Positions 19,589 through 28,484 of a DNA stretch of 64,000 nt are shown here, piece by piece (position 1 is the first letter of the stretch; each line of letters starts with the position of its first letter). Location: the NCBI GenBank assembly GCA_964448045.1, contig CAYUVF010000015.1, positions 1 through 64,000 on the forward strand, given 5' to 3'. The notes below the pieces were generated by a model, which saw only the letters and a list, made by a program, of their open reading frames with translations, did not search any database and was not told where the DNA came from. The translations under genes and the position numbers were made by a program. The stretch is from CAYUVF01 sp964448045. GTDB lineage: Bacteria; Bacteroidota; Rhodothermia; Rhodothermales; Salinibacteraceae.

Positions 19589-21343
19589 TCAATCCGATTC
19601 GTCGGCGAAGCGGAGGTCGCGCACTTTGAGCTGAAGGTTCGTCCGGCCGTTCCACGTGTTTTCTTCCAGCGAAAACAGCAGCTCGAACGGTTGGTCGTTC
19701 CGGTAGCTTTGCTGCAGGATGTCCAGCTTATCGCCCATGCCGAAGCCGATTGCGTCGATCGCCGGGCTGTCGGGCTGGTTGCGCTGGCGGGCGGTAAACT
19801 TGAGGTGGCTGCCGTCACTCCCGACGGTGCGCGGCGGCTTGGCGGGAGCAAGGTTCGTGGCGTGGAAAACGGGCTTGCTGTTTGCCGGCCCGAACGGCCC
19901 AAACTGCTTGAGCACGGCCCAGAAGCGGTCGTCCACCGTGCCGATCGTGGCGAGGTCGAGCGGCGCGTCCACTTTGATGGCGGGCGTCAGCAGCTCTGGG
20001 GTGATCTGCTCGCCCACGGCGTCGTCGAAGCGGTCGCGGAAGGCGGCAATCTGCGACTCGGGCAGCGACAGGCCCGCGGCGTAATCGTGCCCGCCGAACT
20101 GGGTGAGCACGTCCTCGCACGATGAGAGCGCGTCGTAGATGTTGACGCCGCGAATCGAGCGGGCCGAGCCTTTCACTTCGTCGCCGTTGCGGCAGAGCAG
20201 GATCGTTGGCTTGTGGAACTCCTCGACGATACGGCTCGCCACAATGCCGATCACGCCGAGGTGCCAGTCGGCATCGTAGAGCACCAGCGCGTGGGGCGTG
20301 CGCGCGGTAATCTGCCGCTCGGCCTGGGTGCGGGCTGCCTTCAGCGTTTTTTGGTCGACCTCGCGCCGCTCTTTGTTAAGTGCTTCGATCTCTTGTGCCA
20401 GCGCCAGGGCCCGGTCGGCATCCTCGGAAAGGAGCAGGGCGACAGCTTTTTCGGCGTGCGCCATGCGCCCGGCAGCGTTGATGCGCGGCCCGATCTTGAA
20501 GACAACGTCGCCCGTGCTCATGTCGCGGAGGTCGAACTGCGCGGCGCGCGCCATCGCCCGGAGGCCAAGGCGCGGCTGTTCTTCGAGCGCACGCAGCCCC
20601 TCGCGCAGGAGGAGCCGGTTCTCGCCGCGGAGGGGTACGATGTCGGCCGCAGTGGCGATGGCCAGCAGATCGAGGTACCGGTACGCCTGCTCTGGCGGTG
20701 CGTCCATCCGGTCGAGCGTGGCCTGGACAAGCTTGAAGCCCACGCCGCAGCCGCACAGCTCGTCAAACGGATAGTCGCAGTCGGCGCGCTTGGGGTTGAG
20801 GACGGCCGTGGCGTCGGGCAGCGTGTCCTTCGGTTTATGGTGGTCGCAGATGATGAGGTCGAGCCCCTTCGAGCGGGCGTAAGCGGCTTCGTCGTGGGCC
20901 GTGATGCCGCAGTCGAGCGCGACGATCAGCGCGGCGTCCTGCTCGGCGGCTTGGTCGATCCCGCGTTCGCAGAGGCCGTAGCCGTCCTCGTAGCGGTCGG
21001 GGATGAAGTAGCTCGCGTCGACGCCGTGGGAGCGGAGGAAATCGGTGAAGAGCGTGGTGGCGGAGGTGCCGTCGACGTCGTAGTCGCCGTAGACGAGCAC
21101 GCGCTCGCCCCGGTCGATGGCCTGCGCTACGCGATCGGCGGCGCGCGCCATGTCCTGCATCTCGAACGGATCGTGCACGTGCTCGCGGCCGGCGCGGAAG
21201 AAGTGGCGCGCCTCATCGAAGGTTTCGATGCCCCGGAGCACGAGCGCCCGCGCCAGCGCCTCGGGTAAGTCATTCAACTCGCGCTGCAGGCGCTGCACCG
21301 TTTCGAGATCGTCCACATCGCGATGAATCCAGCGGTAGGTCAT
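19589..21343 (-). CDS. recJ: Single-stranded-DNA-specific exonuclease RecJ
   Basis: The product (584 aa) is a DHH-family 5'-3' ssDNA exonuclease used in recombination and mismatch repair. Motifs seen are VYGDYDVDGTSATT (motif I), IVALDCGIT, IICDHHKPKDTLPDA (DHH), and the DHHA1 region with KGSARSIRGVNIYDAL and FGGHDYAAGLSL. The C-terminal OB-like region has FTARQRN and LFSLEEN. Length is normal for the family. The next gene downstream on the strand, a CPBP-like protein, begins only 3 bp later. Confidence 0.96.
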   Translation of the reverse strand: MTYRWIHRDVDDLETVQRLQRELNDLPEALARALVLRGIETFDEARHFFRAGREHVHDPFEMQDMARAADRVAQAIDRGERVLVYGDYDVDGTSATTLFTDFLRSHGVDASYFIPDRYEDGYGLCERGIDQAAEQDAALIVALDCGITAHDEAAYARSKGLDLIICDHHKPKDTLPDATAVLNPKRADCDYPFDELCGCGVGFKLVQATLDRMDAPPEQAYRYLDLLAIATAADIVPLRGENRLLLREGLRALEEQPRLGLRAMARAAQFDLRDMSTGDVVFKIGPRINAAGRMAHAEKAVALLLSEDADRALALAQEIEALNKERREVDQKTLKAARTQAERQITARTPHALVLYDADWHLGVIGIVASRIVEEFHKPTILLCRNGDEVKGSARSIRGVNIYDALSSCEDVLTQFGGHDYAAGLSLPESQIAAFRDRFDDAVGEQITPELLTPAIKVDAPLDLATIGTVDDRFWAVLKQFGPFGPANSKPVFHATNLAPAKPPRTVGSDGSHLKFTARQRNQPDSPAIDAIGFGMGDKLDILQQSYRNDQPFELLFSLEENTWNGRTNLQLKVRDLRFADESD

Positions 21344-21555
21344 AAAACAGAGAGGCTATCGGTCGAGGGGAGAGCGGAGCGATGGAGGAGGAGCACTTCA
21401 ATGTAATCAATGCGACCCGCACCTCCAACACCATATTTGCGCAGGCGTCGTGAACAAATGCGCGGGGGTATGCGTGTGCTTAACTGAAATTTCGCTCCTT
21501 TCGTACCGGCACGGTAGCGTGCGAAGGACATGTTGGTTTGTTTTTGCGTACTCAT
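21340..21555 (-). CDS. Possible small protein, stop codon coupled to recJ start
   Basis: A 71-codon frame (MSTQKQTNMSFARYRAG start) ends in ATGA, in which its TGA overlaps the recJ ATG. Such overlap is typical of translational coupling, but the product is basic, unlike the acidic neighbours, and I recognise no family. It may be only a leader that happens to be open. Confidence 0.25.
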   Translation of the reverse strand: MSTQKQTNMSFARYRAGTKGAKFQLSTRIPPRICSRRLRKYGVGGAGRIDYIEVLLLHRSALPSTDSLSVL

Positions 21556-21812
21556 CGGACTTCAATCATCACTTCTGCACTGCCTGAGAGCCCGTCGCTC
21601 CCCGATGATCCTCAGTATGCCAGTCTCGAGTGGTCACGGTGCGAAGGGCACTGCACTACGATGAAGCATCCAACCGTGTGAATCCAACGACCCCCTTCTG
21701 TTTCAGTCCGGCACCTGCCTGTGTTGAAAACGCCTCGGCGTGTGCCGTAGTTGGCCTGCACGTACCCACCCCACCAGTACGGTCTACGCCTCATTATACC
21801 GCTCCTGTTTGA
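21556..21812 (+). promoter_or_regulatory. Divergent recJ/rho spacer and rho leader, C-rich
   Basis: No recognisable gene lies here. From about 21680 to 21812 the rho-sense strand is rich in C and poor in G, with ACCCACCCCACC near 21767. This is the composition expected of a Rho-loading (rut) site. In several bacteria rho is autoregulated by termination in its leader, and this stretch would suit that. A promoter was not pinpointed. Confidence 0.35.
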
Positions 21813-23456
21813 ATGAACATCACGACCCTTCAAGATAAGAAGCTGGCCGAGTTGCAGGATATCGCCCGCGAACTGGGCCTATCCGGATACTCGCGGCTGC
21901 GCAAGCAAGACCTCATCTACAAGATTCTGGAGGCGCAGGCACAAGAGGCCGCGGGCGACAACGGCGGCTCGTCTGCCGCATCGGGTGAGGCCACATCGGA
22001 GGACGATGCGGCGTCGAGTGCGGACCGCAGCGCACGGGATACCGATTCCTCGTCGCGCCGCTCGTCCCGCTCATCCCGCTCGGAGGATCGCTCGGAGGAT
22101 CGCTCGGAGGATCGCTCGGGTGAGAGCGACACGCGCCAGCGCCGATCCTCCTCTTCGTCTTCAGGGCGCCGTCCGCGCAGCTCCAGCCGGAGCAGCAGTG
22201 GGAGCAGTTCGCGCAGTAGTAGCAGCGGAGACCGCGGCGGATCGCGCAGTCGATCGCGCAGCCGCGCCCAGAGCCGCCGCGAGCGCCTCTACGCCGACCG
22301 GCCCGACTACATGGCTTCGTACGACAAAAACGAGACGGAGCTGCAGGGCATGATCAACAAGGTCGGTATGCTCGAGGTCCTGCCCGACGGTTACGGCTTC
22401 CTCCGCTCCGATGAGTACAACTACGAGTCGAGCCCCGACGACATCTACGTTTCGCCCTCGCAGATCAAGCGCTTTAACCTGCAGGATGGCGACACGGTTA
22501 ACGGCCGTGTCCGCCCGCCGAAGGAAGGCGAAAAGTTCTTCGCGCTCATTCACGTCAACGAGATCAACGGCCGCGAGCCGGGGGCGATGGAGGAGCGCAC
22601 CGACTTCGAGTACCTCACGCCCATCTACCCGGATGAGCACCTCCGCCTCGAAACCGATTCGGACGATTTTAGCACGCGCATCCTCGACCTGTTTGCGCCC
22701 ATCGGCAAAGGGCAGCGCGGGCTGATCGTCTCGCCGCCGAAGGCCGGAAAGACGGTGCTCCTCCAGAAGATTGCCCACGGCATCACGACGAACCATCCGG
22801 AGGCCCACTTGCTGGTCCTGCTCGTCGATGAGCGGCCCGAGGAGGTGACCGACATGGACCGCAACGTGGATGGCGAAGTCATTTCATCGACGTTCGATAA
22901 GGATCCCGAGCGCCACGTTGAGGTGTCCGAGAAGGTGATCTTGAAAGCGAAGCGCCTCGTCGAGGCCGACCAGGACGTGGTCATTCTGCTCGATTCGATC
23001 ACGCGGCTGGCGCGGGCGCACAACGCCGTGGCGCCCAGCCAGGGCCGCACGCTCTCCGGCGGCGTCGAAGCCGGCGCGCTGCGCGGGCCCAAGCGCTTCT
23101 TCGGGGCGGCGCGCAACGTCGAAGGCGGCGGCTCGCTCACCATCATCGGGACGGCGCTCGTCGATACGGGCAGCCGGATGGATCAGGTCATCTTCGAGGA
23201 GTTCAAGGGTACCGGCAACATGGAACTGGTGCTCAACCGCGAGATGGCCGACCGCCGCCTGTACCCGGCCATCGATCTCATCGGCAGCGGCACGCGTCGC
23301 GAAGAGCTGCTGCTCGAGAAGTCGGCCCTCCGCCGCGTGTGGGTCATCCGCAAGATTTTAGCCGATATGGAGCCCATCGAGGCGATGGAGTTCCTGCTCG
23401 ACAAAATGCGCGACACCGACGACAACCCCGAGTTCTTGGCAACCATGAACTCGTAA
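21813..23456 (+). CDS. rho: Transcription termination factor Rho with Ser/Arg-rich insertion
   Basis: The product (547 aa) is a hexameric RNA helicase ending transcription. The N-terminal Rho_N helices (residues 1-45: LAELQDIARELGLSGYSRLRK) and the RNA-binding OB fold (GMLEVLPDGYGFLRS) are separated by about 110 residues of Ser/Arg/Asp low-complexity sequence. The ATPase core has PPKAGKT (Walker A), LLVLLVDERPEEV, VILLDSITRLARAHN, the Q-loop region and GSGTRREELLL, all intact. E. coli Rho is about 419 aa, so the excess is mainly this insertion. Disordered N-terminal insertions are known in Bacteroidota Rho proteins. The gene has a long leader. Confidence 0.97.
   Translation: MNITTLQDKKLAELQDIARELGLSGYSRLRKQDLIYKILEAQAQEAAGDNGGSSAASGEATSEDDAASSADRSARDTDSSSRRSSRSSRSEDRSEDRSEDRSGESDTRQRRSSSSSSGRRPRSSSRSSSGSSSRSSSSGDRGGSRSRSRSRAQSRRERLYADRPDYMASYDKNETELQGMINKVGMLEVLPDGYGFLRSDEYNYESSPDDIYVSPSQIKRFNLQDGDTVNGRVRPPKEGEKFFALIHVNEINGREPGAMEERTDFEYLTPIYPDEHLRLETDSDDFSTRILDLFAPIGKGQRGLIVSPPKAGKTVLLQKIAHGITTNHPEAHLLVLLVDERPEEVTDMDRNVDGEVISSTFDKDPERHVEVSEKVILKAKRLVEADQDVVILLDSITRLARAHNAVAPSQGRTLSGGVEAGALRGPKRFFGAARNVEGGGSLTIIGTALVDTGSRMDQVIFEEFKGTGNMELVLNREMADRRLYPAIDLIGSGTRREELLLEKSALRRVWVIRKILADMEPIEAMEFLLDKMRDTDDNPEFLATMNS
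22079..22114 (+). repeat. 12-bp tandem repeat, three exact copies, in the rho insertion
   Basis: CTCGGAGGATCG is repeated three times head-to-tail and encodes Ser-Glu-Asp-Arg units inside the disordered insertion. Copy-number change would keep the frame. Confidence 0.85.
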
Positions 23457-23589
23457 CCGAGAGGTATCCGCCGAAGCCGGACGTCCGCCGCACCGTCACC
23501 GGAGCGGGTGCGCATCCGGCCCAGCTCGCGCACCGCTTGTCCACCCGAGCCGGTGCGCCCTGCATCCGCAATAACCACTCACGATTCGT

Positions 23590-26500
23590 ATGTCCATCAT
23601 GTCATTTCGATCGATACTGCTCACTGTTTTTGCTCTGCTGATCGGAACCGCTTCCGCCGCGGCGCAGGACACCGATCCCTTCATGCGCCACCCCGCCATC
23701 AGTCCGGATGGCTCTACCGTGGCTTTTTCGTATCAGGGGGACGTGTGGACGGTGCCCGTCGAGGGCGGGCGCGCCGTGCGCCTGACCGTCCACGAAGCTT
23801 ACGAGGGACACCCGCGCTGGAGCACCGACGGCGAGCAGATCGCCTTTACGAGCGACCGCTTCGGCAACGATGACATCTACGTGATGGAGGCTGACGGCAG
23901 CACGCCCACGCGCCTCACCCACCACTCCGCCGGCGACGCCCTGAGCGGCTGGACCCCCGATGGGCGGCTCCTCTTCACCACGAGCCGCACGTGGCAGCAG
24001 GCCGAGTGGGACGACGAAATCTACCATGTCTCCGCCACCGGCGGCACGCCCGACCGCCTGCTCGACGCCTTTGGATCGGAGCCGACGATGTCGCCGGATA
24101 GCCGCTTCATCGCCGTCGTGCGCGGTGCCAACCGCACGAGCAAAAAAGGCTACGACGGCCCGGCCAACAAAAACGTCTGGATCTACGACACCGAGCAAGA
24201 CGCCTACCGCCAGATCACGTCCTTCGACGTGAACGACTACCACCCAGTGTGGGGCGGCCCGCGCAGCCTCTTCTTCATCAGCGAACAGGACGGCACCTAC
24301 AACCTCTACCGCCAGTCGATCGACAACAGCGGGCAGGGTTCCGGCTCGCCCGAGCAGCTGACCTCCTTTGACGGCGACGGCGTGCGCTACTTCAACGTCA
24401 GCCAGGACGGCAGCACCGTCGTCTTTGAGCGGGAAACGGATGTCTACGTCCTCAACGTGGCCGACGGCTCGCAGCGCCAGCTCGATGTGACCGTCCCCGC
24501 CGATTACCGCTTCGACCCGACCGAGCGCGAAACCTTCACCCGCGGGCTGCGCGATTACGCCGTCTCGCCCAATGGCGAGCAGATCGCCCTCACCCTCCGC
24601 GGCGAACTCTTCCTGATGCAGAACGACACCGATGAGCGCCGCACCACGCGCCTCACGCGCCACGCCTACCGCGACCGCGATGCGGCGTGGCTGAGCGATT
24701 CGACGCTCGTTTTCGTCTCCGACCGCGACGGCGGCCAGTACGATATCTACCGCCTCGAATCGGCCGATCCGGAGAACACCGACCTGTACGATGCGCTGCA
24801 GCACCGCGTCGTCCGCCTGACCGATACGCCCGAGGACGAGCGCATCATCTCGATGGCGCCGGATCAGTCGAAGATCGCGTTCCGGCGCGGCTCGTTCAAC
24901 TCGTACGGCAAAGGCCAACTCGTCACCGCCAATGTGGAGGACGGCGATCTCACCAACGAATCGGTGCTCGTCGACAGCTGGTCGGCCCCGATGGACGTGC
25001 AGTGGAGCCCCGACGGCCAGTGGCTCGCCTACTCGCGCGAGGACCTCGACTTCAACTCCGAGATCTACATCCACGCCGCCGACGGTTCCCGCGAGCCGGT
25101 GAACATCAGCCAGCACCCGAAGGGCGACGGCTCGCCCGTGTGGAGCCCCGATGGCAAGAAGCTGGGCTTCATCTCGAATCGCAGCTCCAACGACGCCGAC
25201 GTGTGGTTCGTCTGGCTGCAGGAGGAGGACTGGGAGAAGACCCAGCGCGACTGGGAAGAGCAGAAAGAGGAGGCGGACGAGAACGGCGACGAGAATAGCG
25301 ACGACGGCGATGACACGCCCGAGGTCGAGATCGACTTCGACAACATCCACGACCGGCTGGAGCGCGTCACGGCGCTGCCCGGCAACGAGGCCGATCCGGT
25401 GATTGCCGAGGACGGCGACACGTTCTACTTCGTCGCGGGCCGCGGCGGCCGCACCGGCAGCTACGACACCGACGTCGATCTCTACAGCATCCAGTGGGAC
25501 GGTAGCGAGCGCACCCGCATCACGGAGGGCGGTGTGTCGCCGTACGCCGTGACGCTCGGCCCGACGGCCAAGCAGCTGTTCTTCGTCCACTCGGGCGGCC
25601 AGCTGGCGCGTGTGCCCACCAGCAGCGACAAGCTGGAGCGCCTCGCCTTCTCCGCGAAAATGGAAGTCGATTACTCCGCAGAGCGCAAGCAGATCTTCAA
25701 CGAGGTCTGGCGCGCGCTTGATCAGGGCTTCTACGATCCGCAGTTCCACGGGGACGACTGGGATGCCCTGCGCGACAAGTACCGCCCGTGGGCGATGGAA
25801 GCGTCGACCAATCGGGACTTCCAGGCCGTGCTCAACCTGATGCTTGGCGAACTCAACGCCAGCCACATGGGCTACTACACCGGCGACCGCGCCGAGACCC
25901 AGCAGACGCGCACCGGTCTCCTGGGCGTTGAGCTCGACCCGGTCGCAAACGGCGTCGAAGTGCAGCGCGTGGTCCCGCGCTCGCCCGCCGACCGCGAGGC
26001 CAGCACCCTCCGCGTGGGCGACGTGATCACCGCCGTCGATGGCGAGCGCGTCACCGAAGCGGGCAACTTCTACGCGCTGCTCGACGACAAAGTCAACGAA
26101 AAGGTGCTGCTCGCCGTCACCGATGCCGATGGCAACCAGCGCAGCGTCCGCATCCGCCCGACGGGCAGCCTCGGCGACGAGCTGTACCGCGAGTGGGTCG
26201 AGGAGCGCAAGGAGCTGACCGAGGAGTACTCGAACGGCCGCCTCGGTTACATTCACATCGAGGGGATGAACTGGCAGAGCTTCGAGCACTTCGAGCGCGA
26301 GCTGTACGCCTCCGCCCACGACAAGGAGGGGCTGATCATCGACGTACGCTTCAACGGCGGCGGCTGGACGACGGACTACCTGATGACGGTGCTCAACGTG
26401 CAGCGCCACGCCTATACCGTGCCGCGCGGCGCGTCGGACAATCCCAATCAGAACCACCGCCAGTTCAAGGCGCACTACCCGTTTGGCGAGCGGCTGCCGT

Positions 26501-26874
26501 ACGCGGCCTGGACGAAGCCGGCCGCGGCGCTGGCGAACCAGAACAGCTACTCGAATGCCGAGATCTTCTCGCACGCGTTCAAGAACCTTGATCACGGCCC
26601 GCTCGTGGGGCAGCCCACCTTCGGCGCGGTGATCTCGACCGGCGGTGCCGGCATGATCGACGGCTCGTACGTGCGGATGCCGTTCCGCGGCTGGTACGTC
26701 TATCAGACCGAGCAGAACATGGAGCACGGCCCCGCCGTGCCTGATGTGCGCGTGGAGAACCCGCCGGCGGTTAAGGCCACGGGCGACGATCCGCAGCTGC
26801 GCCGCGCCGTGCAGACGCTGCTCCAGCAGATTGACAACGAATCGGCCCAGGCGGGCGCCTCCGGCTCCGAGTGA
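23590..26874 (+). CDS. Tricorn-like S41 protease with signal peptide
   Basis: The product (1094 aa) starts with a Sec signal (FRSILLTVFALLIGTASAAAQ). It continues with many WD40-like PD40 strands (HPAISPDGSTVAFSYQGDVWTVP, HPRWSTDGEQIAFTSDR, PVWSPDGKKLGFISN) forming one or two propellers. An acidic insertion of Glu/Asp repeats lies near residues 545-585. A PDZ domain (about 770-850: GLLGVELDPVANGVEVQRV) precedes a C-terminal S41 peptidase domain with LIIDVRFNGGGWTTDYL and the likely nucleophile Ser in NSYSNAEIF. It should degrade peptides in the periplasm or outside. It follows rho by 133 bp. Confidence 0.9.
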   Translation: MSIMSFRSILLTVFALLIGTASAAAQDTDPFMRHPAISPDGSTVAFSYQGDVWTVPVEGGRAVRLTVHEAYEGHPRWSTDGEQIAFTSDRFGNDDIYVMEADGSTPTRLTHHSAGDALSGWTPDGRLLFTTSRTWQQAEWDDEIYHVSATGGTPDRLLDAFGSEPTMSPDSRFIAVVRGANRTSKKGYDGPANKNVWIYDTEQDAYRQITSFDVNDYHPVWGGPRSLFFISEQDGTYNLYRQSIDNSGQGSGSPEQLTSFDGDGVRYFNVSQDGSTVVFERETDVYVLNVADGSQRQLDVTVPADYRFDPTERETFTRGLRDYAVSPNGEQIALTLRGELFLMQNDTDERRTTRLTRHAYRDRDAAWLSDSTLVFVSDRDGGQYDIYRLESADPENTDLYDALQHRVVRLTDTPEDERIISMAPDQSKIAFRRGSFNSYGKGQLVTANVEDGDLTNESVLVDSWSAPMDVQWSPDGQWLAYSREDLDFNSEIYIHAADGSREPVNISQHPKGDGSPVWSPDGKKLGFISNRSSNDADVWFVWLQEEDWEKTQRDWEEQKEEADENGDENSDDGDDTPEVEIDFDNIHDRLERVTALPGNEADPVIAEDGDTFYFVAGRGGRTGSYDTDVDLYSIQWDGSERTRITEGGVSPYAVTLGPTAKQLFFVHSGGQLARVPTSSDKLERLAFSAKMEVDYSAERKQIFNEVWRALDQGFYDPQFHGDDWDALRDKYRPWAMEASTNRDFQAVLNLMLGELNASHMGYYTGDRAETQQTRTGLLGVELDPVANGVEVQRVVPRSPADREASTLRVGDVITAVDGERVTEAGNFYALLDDKVNEKVLLAVTDADGNQRSVRIRPTGSLGDELYREWVEERKELTEEYSNGRLGYIHIEGMNWQSFEHFERELYASAHDKEGLIIDVRFNGGGWTTDYLMTVLNVQRHAYTVPRGASDNPNQNHRQFKAHYPFGERLPYAAWTKPAAALANQNSYSNAEIFSHAFKNLDHGPLVGQPTFGAVISTGGAGMIDGSYVRMPFRGWYVYQTEQNMEHGPAVPDVRVENPPAVKATGDDPQLRRAVQTLLQQIDNESAQAGASGSE

Positions 26875-26965
26875 GCGGCGGCGCGCCCGCTTCGAGCGGG
26901 AACTGAACGCCCGAAACCGTGTGGTACGCGAATAGCCTATCCCGAAAACGAACGCCCTGCCTGCG

Positions 26966-27712
26966 ATGTCCCAAGACGTACACCTTGAAGCTCTGCTGTT
27001 CGACATGGACGGCGTACTCGTCGACGTATCGCGCTCGTACCGCCGCGCGATCGAGGAGACGGTGGAGCACTTCACCGGCCGCAAGATTGGGTCGAACACC
27101 ATCCAGCGGTACAAGAACTACGGCGGCTTCAACGACGACTGGAAGTTGACGCACGCTATCATCACCGATACGGCGATGGAAATTCCCTTCAGCCGGGTGG
27201 TTGAGGAGTTCCAGAACCGCTACCGGGGCGAAAACTGGGACGGCTTCATCGCCGAAGAGCCGCCACTGATTGAGGAGAAGACGCTGCAGGCGCTCTGTAC
27301 GGATAACCGCATCATGGGAATCGTCACGGGGCGGCCCGAGGAGGAGGCCAAGTGGACGCTCGAGCACCTCGGCTGGCGCAAGTACTTCCCGCTGCTGGTA
27401 GCGAAGGAGAAGCAGGGCGAGCGGACGAAGCCGCATCCGTTCCCGCTCAATCATTCGCTGAGCATGCTTGAGGCCGCCGGCCGGTCCATCGACCCGCAGG
27501 ATACCGTTTACATCGGCGACTCGGTCGATGACATGAAGGCCGCTCGTGCGGCGAACATGTGGGCGATTGGCGTCGTGCCGCCCTACGTCGATGCCGATGC
27601 GCACGAGCCGCTGCTGAAGGAGCGGGGGGCGCACACGGTTATCCGCGATCCCAACGATCTGCCTGCACTCATCGACTCGTTCACGGAATCCGTCGCGATG
27701 GAAACGATGTGA
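26966..27712 (+). CDS. HAD superfamily hydrolase, subfamily IA
   Basis: The product (248 aa) has HAD motif I LLFDMDGVLVDVSRS with two catalytic Asp, motif II in GIVTGRPEEEAKW and motif III Lys in the ERTKPHPFPL segment. Motif IV is VYIGDSVDDMKAARAANMWAIGV. A helical cap follows motif I. It is a small-molecule phosphatase related to phosphoglycolate phosphatases; the substrate is unknown. It lies 91 bp after the protease gene and ends before two hairpins shared with the convergent OmpA gene. Confidence 0.9.
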   Translation: MSQDVHLEALLFDMDGVLVDVSRSYRRAIEETVEHFTGRKIGSNTIQRYKNYGGFNDDWKLTHAIITDTAMEIPFSRVVEEFQNRYRGENWDGFIAEEPPLIEEKTLQALCTDNRIMGIVTGRPEEEAKWTLEHLGWRKYFPLLVAKEKQGERTKPHPFPLNHSLSMLEAAGRSIDPQDTVYIGDSVDDMKAARAANMWAIGVVPPYVDADAHEPLLKERGAHTVIRDPNDLPALIDSFTESVAMETM

Positions 27713-27728
27713 TTCGGCGCGCCCCATC

Positions 27729-27758
27729 GCTAAAATAGCGGCACGCCGTTATTTCAGC
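27729..27758. terminator. Hairpin between convergent genes
   Basis: GCTAAAATAGCGG and CCGTTATTTCAGC can pair over 13 positions, with one mismatch and one G:U pair, around a loop of about 4 nt. No T-run follows. It is placed where both the HAD and OmpA transcripts should end. Confidence 0.45.
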
Positions 27759-27783
27759 GAAGTCATTCAGCGACGCAGCGTAT

Positions 27784-27818
27784 GTGGCCACGCGGGCTTA
27801 CCGGCCCGGGGTGGCCAC
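27784..27818. terminator. Second hairpin between convergent genes
   Basis: The self-complementary octamer GTGGCCAC occurs at 27784-27791 and again at 27811-27818. The two copies, plus GGGC/GCCC inside, can fold into one stem, followed on the + strand by GCGTGTTT. It probably ends rightward transcription in front of the OmpA gene. Confidence 0.45.
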
Positions 27819-27830
27819 GCGTGTTTGGAG

Positions 27831-28385
27831 TCAGGCGCCGGGGCGAGGCGGACGCTCATCGACCACGATCTCGACGCGCCGGTTCTGCCGGCGACCCTCC
27901 GGCGTCTCGTTGGGAGCAACCGGGTTTTGCGGGCCGAAAGCGCCGATCTCCAGGCGGGGCCGCCGCAGGTCGTACTCCCGGTCGAGGTAGTGGGCCACCG
28001 CGGCGGCGCGCTGCGCGGAAAGGTACCAGTTGCTCGGATACACGTCTTGCAGGCTCGGCCCGATGGGCACGCTGTCGGTGAAACCGCGAATCCGGAATGC
28101 GCGGTCCGGATAGTCTTCTTGCAAGACCGTTGCCAGCGAATCGAGCGTGCGCCGCGCCTGCGCCGTCAGCCATGCGCTGCCCGAGGGGAAGTAGATGGGC
28201 GGCTGGAGCGTCGTTCCCGCCACTTCGTCTGGCGTGCCGGGGGCGTCCTGCGGCGCACGTTGGGTTTGCAACTCCTGATTTACCGTTTCCAGCGAATCGA
28301 TGCGAGCTTGAAGCCGTTCGGTATCGGATCCGCCGCATCCGGCCAGCAGGGCGGCACCGAGGAGCAGTACGAGGAGAAAGCGCAT
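27831..28385 (-). CDS. OmpA-family lipoprotein
   Basis: The product (184 aa) has a lipoprotein signal MRFLLVLLLGAALLAGC with Cys17. A short coiled-coil-like stretch (ERLQARIDSLETVNQELQ) precedes an OmpA/MotB peptidoglycan-binding domain: IYFPSGSAWL, IRGFTDSVPIG, NWYLSAQRAAAVAHYL, FGPQNPVAPNETPEGRRQNRRVEI. It likely ties the outer membrane to the wall. The gene is monocistronic and convergent with the HAD gene. Confidence 0.93.
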   Translation of the reverse strand: MRFLLVLLLGAALLAGCGGSDTERLQARIDSLETVNQELQTQRAPQDAPGTPDEVAGTTLQPPIYFPSGSAWLTAQARRTLDSLATVLQEDYPDRAFRIRGFTDSVPIGPSLQDVYPSNWYLSAQRAAAVAHYLDREYDLRRPRLEIGAFGPQNPVAPNETPEGRRQNRRVEIVVDERPPRPGA

Positions 28386-28484
28386 AAGTCGAGGCGGTCG
28401 GTGAGCAAGTTGGCGGGATCTCCGGCGGTCTCCAATCTACGATGTTGAACGATTCTTCACAAACGAGGGCTTCTTGCGTCCCGG

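Noticed and set aside
23602..27114. A 1170-codon minus-strand frame opposite the tricorn-like protease.
   Set aside because: It is Val/Ala/Arg-rich shadow sequence with no domain, while the plus strand has a signal peptide, PD40, PDZ and S41 motifs.
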